A stretch of 10,095 nt of DNA, taken from NCBI GenBank assembly GCA_017456805.1, contig JAFTIQ010000076.1:1-10095 (forward strand). Direction: 5' to 3'. The notes below the pieces were generated by a model. It saw only the letters and a program-made list of their open reading frames with translations. It did no database searches and had not been told where the DNA came from. The translations under genes were made by a program, and so were the position numbers. Each line of letters begins with the position of its first letter. Position 1 is the stretch's first letter. The stretch is from Lentisphaeria bacterium (GTDB taxonomy: Bacteria; Verrucomicrobiota; Lentisphaeria; Victivallales; UBA1829). Of the stretch, positions 1 to 6,670 are shown piece after piece.

Positions 1-97
1 AAAATAATTCAAACCATTCTCTAGCTTATCTAATATAGCACAAAGTTTGAATTCTACACTGTACTGACGCTGTTTTTTTTGTTTTTTTTCCATAAAA
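1..97. other. AT-rich start of window, no gene seen
   Basis: No reading frame here can be supported, and no convincing promoter was found. Two runs of eight Ts at 73-80 and 82-89, separated by one G, stand just left of the inverted repeat. They could be a slippage-prone tract or the tail of a transcription stop for a gene to the left. Confidence 0.4.
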
Positions 98-139
98 AAG
101 TACACCTCAAAAGTTGTGTCCAACTTTTGGGGTGCACTT
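98..139. repeat. 18-bp imperfect inverted repeat around the GTG start of the first gene
   Basis: Arms at 98-115 and 122-139 are complementary over 18 positions with one mismatch (A102/C135) and one G-U pair (T107/G130), leaving a 6-base loop at 116-121. The loop begins with the GTG that starts the downstream reading frame. The arm core (CACCCCAAAAGTT, read inward on the minus strand) resembles the terminal repeats I associate with IS3-family insertion sequences, so this may be a fused pair of element ends or a tiny relic. Read on the minus strand, the hairpin is followed by a short T run (94-99), so it could also stop leftward transcription. The complementarity is seen directly; the IS3 link is from memory and unverified. 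Confidence 0.6.
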
Positions 140-892
140 CAGCGCCCTGTTCAGCAGCCGTTTCAGCAGCCGCAGGTAAGAGTTCAGCAGCCGCAGTTCC
201 AGCAGCCGTTTCAGCAGCCTCAGGTAAGAGTTCAGCAGCCGCAGTTCCAGCAGCCTCAGGTAAGAGTTCAGCAACCGCAATTCCAGCAGCAAGTGACTTC
301 TTATCCGGAAAATTTGAGAGCTCCGGTAAAGGAAAAAGCTCCCCGGAAACCTGTAAATAAAAAAGCTGTTATTCTCTGGAGCTGCTGCGGGGGCGTTGCG
401 TTACTTCTGGTCGCTGCTGTGATATTTGGGTTGGATCTTCATACCCCCAACGGTGTGACGGAAACGGATCATGCGTCTGTGATGGATGAGTTGACCGCAG
501 AAGTACCGGGCGGCTATCCTTCTTCTCTGGGGAATTCCAGAATGTCCCGTCATTGTCCCTTTGATATCGGAACCCCTCTCGCTGTTGTGAAGAAAAATTC
601 CATAGAGCTTATTCCTGGAGAGTCAGATGATTCCTATTTTGTAAGAACGAAAGGGTGCTCAGATGTTATCTTGACATTTGATGATCAAAAACGAGTAAAA
701 ACCAGTTATGCCTCTGTCAGCCAGGATGACTTTCAGCCTTTTCTTGATTATCTGGTTGGTAAGTATGGAAAGACCTCCGGAGCCAGTCGGGATGAGTATG
801 CAGATCTTGTGTGGAAACTGTATTCAGAAAATATAAAACTTGTCTTTGGCAGTTCGAAAGGGCAGGCATTTTTATTTATTTCTGCTCTTTGA
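116..892 (+). CDS. Single-pass membrane protein with N-terminal Pro/Gln repeats, function unknown
   Basis: The 258-residue product has three visible parts. Residues 5-60 are Pro/Gln-rich, with three tandem copies of a unit built on QVRVQQPQFQQP. Residues about 65-83 are basic (KEKAPRKPVNKK). Residues 84-106 form one hydrophobic membrane segment. A C-terminal domain of about 150 residues contains only two further cysteines (C147, C181), which could form a disulfide. The positive charge before the membrane span suggests the Pro/Gln tail is cytoplasmic and the C-terminal domain lies outside. I do not recognise that domain. The GTG start at 116 is the first usual start after an in-frame stop at 65, but it has no Shine-Dalgarno sequence and sits in a hairpin loop, so the true N-terminus is uncertain. 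The gene stands alone. The reading frame is convincing; the function is unknown. Confidence 0.7.
   Translation: MSNFWGALQRPVQQPFQQPQVRVQQPQFQQPFQQPQVRVQQPQFQQPQVRVQQPQFQQQVTSYPENLRAPVKEKAPRKPVNKKAVILWSCCGGVALLLVAAVIFGLDLHTPNGVTETDHASVMDELTAEVPGGYPSSLGNSRMSRHCPFDIGTPLAVVKKNSIELIPGESDDSYFVRTKGCSDVILTFDDQKRVKTSYASVSQDDFQPFLDYLVGKYGKTSGASRDEYADLVWKLYSENIKLVFGSSKGQAFLFISAL
173..292 (+). repeat. Tandem 36-bp (12-residue) coding repeat, Pro/Gln-rich
   Basis: Three units begin with CAGGTAAGAGTTCAGCA at 173, 221 and 257. The first is 48 bp because it carries an extra PFQQ-type insert of 12 bp. The second and third are 36 bp and nearly identical, differing at a few bases (for example CAACCGCAA against CAGCCGCAG). 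All length differences are multiples of three, so the protein frame is kept. The array is of the kind that changes copy number by slippage or unequal recombination. Confidence 0.85.
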
Positions 893-901
893 GGGGATTT
901 T

Positions 902-975
902 CAGATCTTTTTTCAAGGATTGCTTTTTTTTGCAAAAAAAATCTTTAAAAAAGTAAAAAAGCTGTTAAAGATCTG
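902..975. other. AT-rich nested inverted repeats downstream of the membrane-protein gene
   Basis: CAGATCTTT at 902-910 is the reverse complement of 967-975. Inside it, ATCTTTAA at 941-948 pairs with TTAAAGAT at 965-972, and 924-941 is a perfect 18-bp palindrome of eight T, GC, eight A. These could make a weak transcription stop for the upstream gene or a bent segment ahead of the tRNA promoter. The stems are AT-only or nearly so, and no strong stem followed by a U-tract is present. Confidence 0.35.
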
Positions 976-1029
976 TGAATCAGGCGCTTTAGTGTGATTT
1001 TGGGTTCAAAAAACAGAAATTTTTTGAAG

Positions 1030-1074
1030 AAAAATCAAAAAAACGCTTGACAAATCAAAAAGATGGTATATATT
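1030..1074 (+). promoter_or_regulatory. Sigma70-type promoter with UP-like A-tract for the tRNA pair
   Basis: A consensus -35 (TTGACA, 1047-1052) and a -10 (TATATT, 1069-1074) are separated by 16 bp. A-rich runs at about 1030-1043 lie immediately upstream of the -35, as UP elements of stable-RNA promoters do. Transcription should start near 1081, about 30 bp before the first tRNA. Confidence 0.75.
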
Positions 1075-1110
1075 ACTTACTATCCGAAAGAGATAATCTT
1101 TCAAACCCGT

Positions 1111-1194
1111 GCTCGGGTGGCGGAATGGCAGACGCGCTAGCTTGAGGTGCTAGTGGAGCGATCCGTGGGAGTTCGAGTCTCCCCTCGAGCACCA
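1111..1194 (+). tRNA. tRNA-Leu, anticodon GAG
   Basis: The sequence folds as a class II tRNA. The seven-base acceptor stem GCTCGGG pairs with CTCGAGC (one G-U pair). The anticodon stem is CTAGC/GCTAG (1137-1141, 1149-1153) with loop TTGAGGT and anticodon GAG at 1144-1146. A variable arm with a GGA/TCC stem is followed by a T arm GGGAG/CTCCC around TTCGAGT. The 3' ACCA is encoded. It reads CUC and CUU leucine codons. It is the first gene of a two-tRNA transcript with tRNA-Arg 50 bp downstream. Confidence 0.96.
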
Positions 1195-1244
1195 TCTTTC
1201 AGACTTATCTGAAGATGCTGAGGAGAAGATGATCTTTCATTTGT

Positions 1245-1321
1245 GCACCCGTAGCTCAATTGGATAGAGCGTCTGGCTACGGACCAGAAGGTTGCAGGTT
1301 CGAGTCCTACCGGGTGCACCA
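1245..1321 (+). tRNA. tRNA-Arg, anticodon ACG
   Basis: Standard 77-base cloverleaf with encoded CCA. The acceptor stem is GCACCCG/CGGGTGC. The anticodon stem TCTGG/CCAGA carries loop CTACGGA, with ACG at 1279-1281. The T arm contains TTCGAGT. The A of the anticodon is normally converted to inosine by TadA, so it would read CGU, CGC and CGA. No separate promoter is seen in the 50 bp after tRNA-Leu, so the two are probably co-transcribed. Confidence 0.97.
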
Positions 1322-1401
1322 TTTTTATTTTAAACCGAATAGTTTCTCCCATCCTGTTGATTCCCGATTGCTTTCTTATTGTTGCTTTCTGATTTTTTGT
1401 T

Positions 1402-1438
1402 AGCGTTTTGTATTTCAAAACGCTCAGGAATCTTTTTT
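1402..1438 (+). terminator. Intrinsic-type terminator hairpin after the tRNA pair
   Basis: AGCGTTTTG at 1402-1410 pairs perfectly with CAAAACGCT at 1416-1424 around a 5-base loop. Six Ts at 1433-1438 follow, eight bases past the stem, which is further than in a textbook terminator. It separates the tRNA transcript from the next promoter. A second palindrome centred on CTGCAG lies just beyond. Confidence 0.6.
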
Positions 1439-1482
1439 CTGCAGAAATTCCGGATATCTTTCATTTTTTTTCTTTTTGGGGG

Positions 1483-1521
1483 TTGACATTTGATTTGTTA
1501 TGTGGTATAATGTAGTATAAT
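1483..1521 (+). promoter_or_regulatory. Perfect-consensus extended -10 promoter with duplicated TATAAT
   Basis: TTGACA (1483-1488), a 17-bp spacer and TATAAT (1506-1511) match the sigma70 consensus at every core position, and TGG just before the -10 supplies the extended TGn element. A second TATAAT lies exactly 10 bp downstream (1516-1521). Initiation is expected near 1518 from the first -10, giving a leader of roughly 37 bases to the ATG at 1555. No operator repeat is obvious. Confidence 0.85.
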
Positions 1522-1544
1522 CAGAGTGTAAAAGTACCGAAATG

Positions 1545-1550
1545 AGGAGG
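1545..1550 (+). promoter_or_regulatory. Strong Shine-Dalgarno AGGAGG
   Basis: AGGAGG ends four bases before the ATG at 1555 and fixes the start of the large secreted protein. Confidence 0.85.
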
Positions 1551-1554
1551 AAAA

Positions 1555-4074
1555 ATGAGAAAAAAACTGATATTGGCAATGACGTGTCTTGTCTCAGCCG
1601 CAGCATTTGGCGTTACCCTTGAAAAAAAGGGGGATGCATGGATCGTAAAAAGCAAAGGGTATACTGCTCACTTCGAAAAGTCTGAGGGGTATCGTCCGCG
1701 CTTTTCCAGATTGAGTGGGAAAAAAGTCCCTTACAGTTCCGCAACCCCTCAGATCTTTTTGAGCGGAGAACGGGATAAATGGGTTGGACAATATGCCGCC
1801 GATGATTCTTTAGTCATGCGGCACAGTTTGAAAGTCGTTCCGAAAGTCATCAGTCAGAACAGCGAAAAGATTGTTCTTGAATTCTCTTATCCCTTCCCCG
1901 GGGGGACGGCTGTTGAGAAAGTGACCCTTGATGACAGCGATCTTATCCGTTATGAAACAAGCATTGCTCATCATAAACGCCTGAGCAATCATGCATTTAA
2001 TATCAATTTGACCCTCAATGATTTCGGGGGAATTTTCTATCCTGACCGGAAACGTGTTCCCGGTGTCTGGATGGCGAACGGGACGTTTGTGGAAGGTGCA
2101 TCCTGGCGGTATGCCTGGTTTGAGAAGTCCAAAGTCGGGATCGGTGTGATTGCGCTTCCCAACAAAGAGTTGGCTGGAATTGAATATTCGATGCAGAATA
2201 AAAAAGAAGGCTGGCAGAGCAATTGCGGTTTGATGCAGATCATTTATTCTCCGCTTGGACAGGCAGGAAAAAGCGGAAAGTTCCAGTTTGAATATTTGCT
2301 GATCGCCGGAGCAAATCCGGAAAAAGCTCAGCAGTATGCCGAACAGTTCCTTGGAAAAGAAGATAAATTTTATGTTGCTTCCTATGAAACCGAAAAACTG
2401 ACGATCCGCTCCGGAGAAAAGAATAAAATTCTTGCTGAGCTCCGGAACCCCGCTGCCACAGCGGCAAACCTGACGATGAAAACGTATATTGTTTATGGGC
2501 TTGATACGGAAAAGCTGATTTCCACTGACTCCGTTTCTCTGAAAGCCGGCGAGATCCGTACTCTTGAGATTCCGCTTGTTTTTCCCTCTGATGCGAAGCT
2601 CGGAATTGCGATCCGGACAGAATTTTATGATGCTGCCGGAAAACTTGTTGCCAGGAACATGGAATTCTGTTCAGTAACGGAATTTTCACCCCGGGATACC
2701 GGATTCGGTATTATCAATGCCGGACAGGCAAATCAGCATGGTGCTCAGGAAGCCTGGAACAATATTTATAAAAAGAACTATGTCGGAGCATACGAATATT
2801 ATTGCTGGGCCCCCTCAACGATTTTCGGGTTGGCGCCTCAGGAAGAAACCTGGGTCCCTCATACGGAAGCGAACTATGGCACGCCTCTTTCCAAGAAATT
2901 TCTGAAAGGATTGGTTGATAATGCCCATTCCAAAGGGGTTGGCGTTTATGCCTGGATCACCGGACTCTGGAACTATAAAGTCGGGATCCAGCATCCGGAA
3001 CTGCTTCAGTATTGTCAGAACGGACAGCCCAATGTTTACAATGGAAGCCTTCGTCGTGATGGCAGCCGCCGGATGGTTTTGAAACCGAATATGTTCACTC
3101 CGGAACTTGCAGCGATGTGGGGCGATGAAATGGCGGATTCCATTGCAATGTTCGGCTGGGATGGCTGCCGTTGGGACTGGACTTTTATTCCTGCCGCGGC
3201 GAATGACCCGCTTTATATGGGAGACCATAATGAAGATTGGTACAATCACAAAGGTGTTCCTCAGTCAAAGCTGTTCCCGGATCCTGACCGTACAGGAACT
3301 GAGTGTTTGAAGGCATGGAGAGCTGCTGTTGCCAAACGGTTCCCGAATTTTATTTACGGAACGAACTACAACTCCGGTCCGGAAGGATGGAGAGATTATC
3401 CGCTGTATCACAAAGAAGCTGCCCGGAATGGTCTGGTGCTGTTTGAAGACATGCTGAACTATTCCCGGAAAGATGTTGCGACGTTCGAGCTGTGGGGCGA
3501 TGAACTTGCCCGCCGCTGCGATATGGTGCGTCCCTACAATGGCGCTCCGGTTGTGGGTGCTATGCGTGGATTGCCCATGAACTCTGTTTCCTATCATTTA
3601 GCCAACTACACCTGTGCATCTGCCGGGGTAAAATGGTGGGCGTATGCCAACCGGAAACTTGTGGAACGTTCTGCGGAACGGAACCGTTATCTGCTGCGGT
3701 TTGCGGAATATTATTTCGGAACTGAATTCATGAGACCTGCCAAAATGCCTGTTGCTCTTGCTGCGGATCAGAAAGTCCTCTACAAGCCCTTTGTCCGCGA
3801 ACGGAAGACGGATGACGGACGGGAAATTGTGATCCCGGTAGTGAATATGCCGGAAAACAACGGTTATATTTGTGAGTTTCATCAAACTCCTGCAGTGAGA
3901 AAGAATGTTGCATTCCGAGTTGCTTTGAATCCGGGAGAAACTGTAACAGCGTGGCTCATGACTCCTCAGAACCCTGAACGGGCGGTCAAGATCCCTGTGA
4001 AAAACGGTGTTGTGACGGTTCCTGAGTTGACGGATGCGTGTATGGTTCTGATTCAGTGCAAGGGAGGAAAGTGA
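1555..4074 (+). CDS. Secreted glycoside-hydrolase-like TIM-barrel protein
   Basis: The 839-residue product begins with a clear signal peptide (MRKKLILAMTCLVSAAAFG). Residues about 20-265 look like an all-beta domain of the kind that precedes many glycosidase barrels, and 270-375 like an Ig-type linker. A (beta/alpha)8-type barrel runs from about 385 to 730, and a beta-rich tail ends in an NPGETVTAWL stretch. Barrel landmarks are GVYAWITGLWNY (463-474), FGWDGCRWDW (533-542), YGTNYNSG near 601-608 and LVLFEDM near 627-633. By analogy with alpha-retaining barrels, D541 is a candidate nucleophile and E631 or D632 a candidate acid/base. This assignment is inferred. The likely role is glycan breakdown in the periplasm or outside the cell; the substrate cannot be told. 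It is the first gene of a three-gene operon with its own strong promoter. The exact family is not recognised. Confidence 0.72.
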   Translation: MRKKLILAMTCLVSAAAFGVTLEKKGDAWIVKSKGYTAHFEKSEGYRPRFSRLSGKKVPYSSATPQIFLSGERDKWVGQYAADDSLVMRHSLKVVPKVISQNSEKIVLEFSYPFPGGTAVEKVTLDDSDLIRYETSIAHHKRLSNHAFNINLTLNDFGGIFYPDRKRVPGVWMANGTFVEGASWRYAWFEKSKVGIGVIALPNKELAGIEYSMQNKKEGWQSNCGLMQIIYSPLGQAGKSGKFQFEYLLIAGANPEKAQQYAEQFLGKEDKFYVASYETEKLTIRSGEKNKILAELRNPAATAANLTMKTYIVYGLDTEKLISTDSVSLKAGEIRTLEIPLVFPSDAKLGIAIRTEFYDAAGKLVARNMEFCSVTEFSPRDTGFGIINAGQANQHGAQEAWNNIYKKNYVGAYEYYCWAPSTIFGLAPQEETWVPHTEANYGTPLSKKFLKGLVDNAHSKGVGVYAWITGLWNYKVGIQHPELLQYCQNGQPNVYNGSLRRDGSRRMVLKPNMFTPELAAMWGDEMADSIAMFGWDGCRWDWTFIPAAANDPLYMGDHNEDWYNHKGVPQSKLFPDPDRTGTECLKAWRAAVAKRFPNFIYGTNYNSGPEGWRDYPLYHKEAARNGLVLFEDMLNYSRKDVATFELWGDELARRCDMVRPYNGAPVVGAMRGLPMNSVSYHLANYTCASAGVKWWAYANRKLVERSAERNRYLLRFAEYYFGTEFMRPAKMPVALAADQKVLYKPFVRERKTDDGREIVIPVVNMPENNGYICEFHQTPAVRKNVAFRVALNPGETVTAWLMTPQNPERAVKIPVKNGVVTVPELTDACMVLIQCKGGK
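4061..4068 (+). promoter_or_regulatory. Shine-Dalgarno AGGGAGGA inside the end of the upstream gene
   Basis: The sequence lies in the last codons of the barrel protein, seven bases before the ATG at 4076. It sets the start of the second operon gene and implies translational coupling. Confidence 0.75.
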
Positions 4075-4075
4075 G

Positions 4076-5449
4076 ATGAAGCGTTTTCAGATTGCACTTT
4101 CTCTTCTTTGCGGAATGCTTTGCTTTTCCGGTCAGGGAGAGGAGCGGATCGTGTTCAGCGAATCGTTTGATTCCGCAGATTCCCTGAAGAAATGGCGCAA
4201 GGTTGAATATCCGCAAAGTTCTTCGTTCCGGATCGACAACGGAGCGCTTTCCATTGATCACCGTCACAAGCCGGGGTATGGAAGTTTTATTGAGATCCCG
4301 GTCCCGGTGGTGAAGAAGGGACGTCTTGATTTTGATGTCCTGATCGATCCCGAGCGGCATAATCCGAGTGCCCGGATCGGGTTGACGCTGGATTTGTACA
4401 ATATTGCGACCTTCTGGCATGACTCCTGCCGGGACTGGCGGATGTATTTCCCGGAACCCAATGCAAAACGCTTGCCGTATTTCTTCTTGGAACCGGTTGG
4501 ACACCAGAAGATTGCAACTGTTGCAAAGCATAAATATGTGCATTATACGATTCTTTTTGATGAAGAAGCCGACACGGTGGAATTCTTTGTAGGAACGCAA
4601 AAGGATCCGATGGCTTCCCGATATGATGTTTCTGTATTCGGGAATGCCATGTATCACGGCGGCTTTTTGAGGATCGGTTCATTTGCCTACACATACGCTC
4701 CTTACCGGACACTGGTGGATAATATTGTTCTTCGGGAAATTACCGGAGAGGCTCAGGAACCGGTCAAAAAGGAATATCTTATTTTCGACGGTGCCGCATC
4801 GGATCTTTTTCCGGTGTTTGATCTGCTGAAGAAAGCGAACGCCCGGCGTTATGTTTATAATTCCCCCGGTGCAAGTACCAGCAATACCAACAATTTGCAG
4901 TATTTCGGAATGCCCGGAACGGAAACTGTCAGAAATGCAAAGTTGATTGTGTTCAACGATGCTCCGAATGTGCATCCTGTTTTGCAGAAGATGATTCTGA
5001 AAAGCGTGGAGGAAGGGGCGGATCTTTTGATTCTGAGCGGTCTTTTCTCTCTCGGGAAGGGCGGATTCCGCAATTCTGAACTGGAAAAGGCTCTTCCGGT
5101 GATTCTGACGGATGATATCTGGTCCGTTTCCGGCAATCGGAAAAAGCCGCTGACAATCGATAGAGACAGTTCAAAATTGAGCTTCGGCAGCGGGGATTCT
5201 GTCCTTTATTATTACTGGGATCTGAAACTCGCAGAAGGAAGTCAGGTTCTGATGACCGCTTCCGAACAGGGCTTTTTCGGAAAAAAAGGAATTCCGGTGC
5301 TCTCCAGAAAGAAATATGGAAAGGGCTATGTTTACGTTCTGAACGGAACTGCTTGCGGTCCTGAGGATGGAAAAAGTTTCTGGAAGAACGGTTTTGTTCC
5401 TGCACTTCTGAAATTTATTGAAAGTGAAAGAGGCTCCGGGAACCGGTGA
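4076..5449 (+). CDS. Secreted protein with LamG/concanavalin-like and GATase-fold regions
   Basis: The 457-residue product has a signal peptide (residues 1-21). Residues about 25-220 begin with a typical jelly-roll opening (VFSESFDSADSLKKW) and alternate strands as laminin-G/concanavalin-type domains do. Residues about 235-450 read like the class I glutamine-amidotransferase (ThuA-like) fold: a Rossmann-type strand KLIVFNDAP (289-297), a helix, then ADLLILSGLFSLGKGGF (315-331). I see no catalytic Cys in an elbow motif there, so that half may bind ligand or structure the protein rather than catalyse. The gene follows the barrel gene after one base and overlaps the radical SAM gene by four, so the three are surely one operon. 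A role in handling the barrel enzyme's glycan is inferred. The domain calls are by eye and the function is unknown. Confidence 0.7.
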   Translation: MKRFQIALSLLCGMLCFSGQGEERIVFSESFDSADSLKKWRKVEYPQSSSFRIDNGALSIDHRHKPGYGSFIEIPVPVVKKGRLDFDVLIDPERHNPSARIGLTLDLYNIATFWHDSCRDWRMYFPEPNAKRLPYFFLEPVGHQKIATVAKHKYVHYTILFDEEADTVEFFVGTQKDPMASRYDVSVFGNAMYHGGFLRIGSFAYTYAPYRTLVDNIVLREITGEAQEPVKKEYLIFDGAASDLFPVFDLLKKANARRYVYNSPGASTSNTNNLQYFGMPGTETVRNAKLIVFNDAPNVHPVLQKMILKSVEEGADLLILSGLFSLGKGGFRNSELEKALPVILTDDIWSVSGNRKKPLTIDRDSSKLSFGSGDSVLYYYWDLKLAEGSQVLMTASEQGFFGKKGIPVLSRKKYGKGYVYVLNGTACGPEDGKSFWKNGFVPALLKFIESERGSGNR

Positions 5450-6291
5450 AAAAGTTCAGACATATTTATTTTGAACTGACGAATATCTGTGACAGGAAAT
5501 GCAGTTTCTGTCCGGAAGTGACCAGAGAACGGAAATTTATGCCGTCAGCGGATGCTTTCCGTTTTCTGGAACAGGTTTGCGAGTTTACGGATGCGGTATA
5601 TTGGCATTTACAGGGAGAGCCGCTGCTGCATCCGGAATTCCGCGAAATCACCGGGTTTGCCCATAAACTCGGGTTGACTTTGAAGTTGACGACCAATGCG
5701 TCGCATTTAAAACAATGGGAAGAACTTCTTCTTTCCGGGATTTTTTATCAAATCAATTTTTCTCTGCAATCGCTGAATGAAGTTTCTCCGGAAGAGCGGG
5801 AACGGGTCCGGAAAGATATTGCAGATTTTACCGAAAAGGCATTGAAGAACTGCCCGGAGCTTTACTTGAATTACCGCTGGTGGCAGGATTCTCCGCCGGA
5901 ATTGGATTATTTTGCAGAACGGTTCGGGATCCCGCCGGAACAATGGCTACCGGTCCCCGGGCGCAGAAACAGGCGGGTCGCCGGACGTTTATATACGAAT
6001 TTTGATGGGCTGTTTGAATGGCCCGCACCAGGGGATTCTTCCCGGGAAAACGGAGCAAAGGGCGGATGTTACGGGCTGATCGATCACTGCGGAATCCTCT
6101 GCGACGGTCGGGTCGTTCCATGCTGTCTGGACTCTCATGGCAGTCTGGCGCTCGGGGATCTTCATGAACAATCCCTGAAGGATATTTTGAATTCACCGAT
6201 GGCAAAGAACATCGAACAGGGATTCCGTAAAAACTGCAGAATCATGAAGCAGTGTCAAAGCTGCGGTTATGCAGCGAGATTTGATGATTGA
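5446..6291 (+). CDS. Radical SAM enzyme with SPASM-like C-terminus
   Basis: Residues 15-22 hold the CxxxCxxC cluster motif (C15, C19, C22) that binds the radical SAM 4Fe-4S cluster. HLQGEPLLHPEF follows, in the position of the SAM-binding GGEP motif. The C-terminal part has the cysteine pattern of SPASM auxiliary clusters: C208, C215, C219, C226/C227, C264, C270 and C273, ending in CQSCGY. At 281 residues it is shorter than sulfatase maturases of the anSME type (about 370-400). It should cleave SAM to a 5'-deoxyadenosyl radical to modify a peptide, protein or small molecule; the substrate is unknown. The GTG start at 5446 shares four bases (GTGA) with the stop of the preceding gene, and no later start would keep the cluster motif. 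Coupling to two secreted proteins suggests one of them, or their product, as substrate, but this is inference. Confidence 0.85.
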   Translation: MKKFRHIYFELTNICDRKCSFCPEVTRERKFMPSADAFRFLEQVCEFTDAVYWHLQGEPLLHPEFREITGFAHKLGLTLKLTTNASHLKQWEELLLSGIFYQINFSLQSLNEVSPEERERVRKDIADFTEKALKNCPELYLNYRWWQDSPPELDYFAERFGIPPEQWLPVPGRRNRRVAGRLYTNFDGLFEWPAPGDSSRENGAKGGCYGLIDHCGILCDGRVVPCCLDSHGSLALGDLHEQSLKDILNSPMAKNIEQGFRKNCRIMKQCQSCGYAARFDD

Positions 6292-6357
6292 AAGTTTCCT
6301 GAATAAATCTTCCGGTTGACAAGTGAGCGGGAGCAAACTTGCAAAGGAGGTTTATTT
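6292..6357 (+). promoter_or_regulatory. Short intergenic gap with -35-like element and strong ribosome site
   Basis: TTGACA at 6316-6321 matches a -35, but nothing like TATAAT is found 16-18 bp downstream, so a promoter here is doubtful. AAAGGAGG at 6343-6350, seven bases before the ATG at 6358, is a strong Shine-Dalgarno and fixes the next start. No terminator hairpin is visible, so the phage-type genes may be read from the operon upstream. Confidence 0.45.
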
Positions 6358-6660
6358 ATGAATCATTTATTCCGTCTTGCAGCAGAATCCATGCTCAAGG
6401 TTTATGGCAGGGGTGCTGTTCTTATTCACCGGATCGGGGCAGGGGAACCCGTTCGTGTTTCACCGCTGTTCAGCGCAAAGATCCGCCGTGACGATTCCTC
6501 TTCCCGTCAGCTGAATGTGGATGCCAATGTTATTATTTCCGGAAATCAGACGATCCCGGATGTGAATCGGGATCAGCTTCAGATCAATGAGAAGCTCTGG
6601 ACGATCCTGACTGCAAAAGAGATCTGTCCCGGGATTTACGAACTGGAACTGAAACAGTGA
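6358..6660 (+). CDS. Small phage-type protein, head-closure (stopper/connector)-like
   Basis: The 100-residue product has an N-terminal helix (NHLFRLAAESMLKVYG), then beta strands: AVLIHRIGAGEPVRV, SAKIRR, DANVIISGNQT, DQLQINEKLWTILTAKEI, IYELELKQ. This order of a short helix, a strand with a two-sided substrate-like opening, and a final 'D..-ingk.-w.i...' strand pair resembles phage head-closure or head-tail joining proteins, which sit between portal and tail. The similarity is by pattern only. The ATG at 6358 is chosen over the in-frame TTG at 6316 because of the strong AAAGGAGG. The next phage-type gene starts ten bases after the stop and TerL follows it. No portal or capsid gene is in the window. 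An unrelated small hypothetical protein is possible. Confidence 0.5.
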   Translation: MNHLFRLAAESMLKVYGRGAVLIHRIGAGEPVRVSPLFSAKIRRDDSSSRQLNVDANVIISGNQTIPDVNRDQLQINEKLWTILTAKEICPGIYELELKQ

Positions 6661-6670
6661 GGTGCCGGCG

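Noticed and set aside
173..292. CRISPR-like 36-bp periodicity
   Set aside because: The units are directly adjacent with no spacers, keep the reading frame and encode a Pro/Gln tail.
79..360. Plus-strand Ala/Ser/Gly/Lys-rich frame over the repeat array
   Set aside because: It is a by-product of the 36-bp repeat; the frame starting at 116 continues through a membrane segment and a normal domain, and this one does not.
1137..1418. Minus-strand open frame of 93 codons with GLEPATFW- and GETRTPTD-like strings
   Set aside because: It is the reverse complement of the two tRNA genes; these strings are the familiar false translation of tRNAs.
2240..2689. Minus-strand 149-codon frame inside the barrel gene, and similar long minus frames at 2815-3249, 3986-4657 and 4953-5405
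   Set aside because: They lie wholly or mostly within well-supported plus-strand genes, have no ribosome sites I can defend and read as low-complexity basic/aromatic shadow protein.
6316..6344. Full sigma70 promoter before the phage-type genes
   Set aside because: The -35 is good but no acceptable -10 lies 16-18 bp downstream.
6316..6357. TTG start at 6316 extending the first phage-type gene
   Set aside because: The strong AAAGGAGG at 6343-6350 points to the ATG at 6358, and the extension has no ribosome site.
6662..6670. GTG start at 6662 for the second phage-type gene
   Set aside because: GAGG at 6659-6662 is well spaced for ATG 6671 and would overlap a GTG start.
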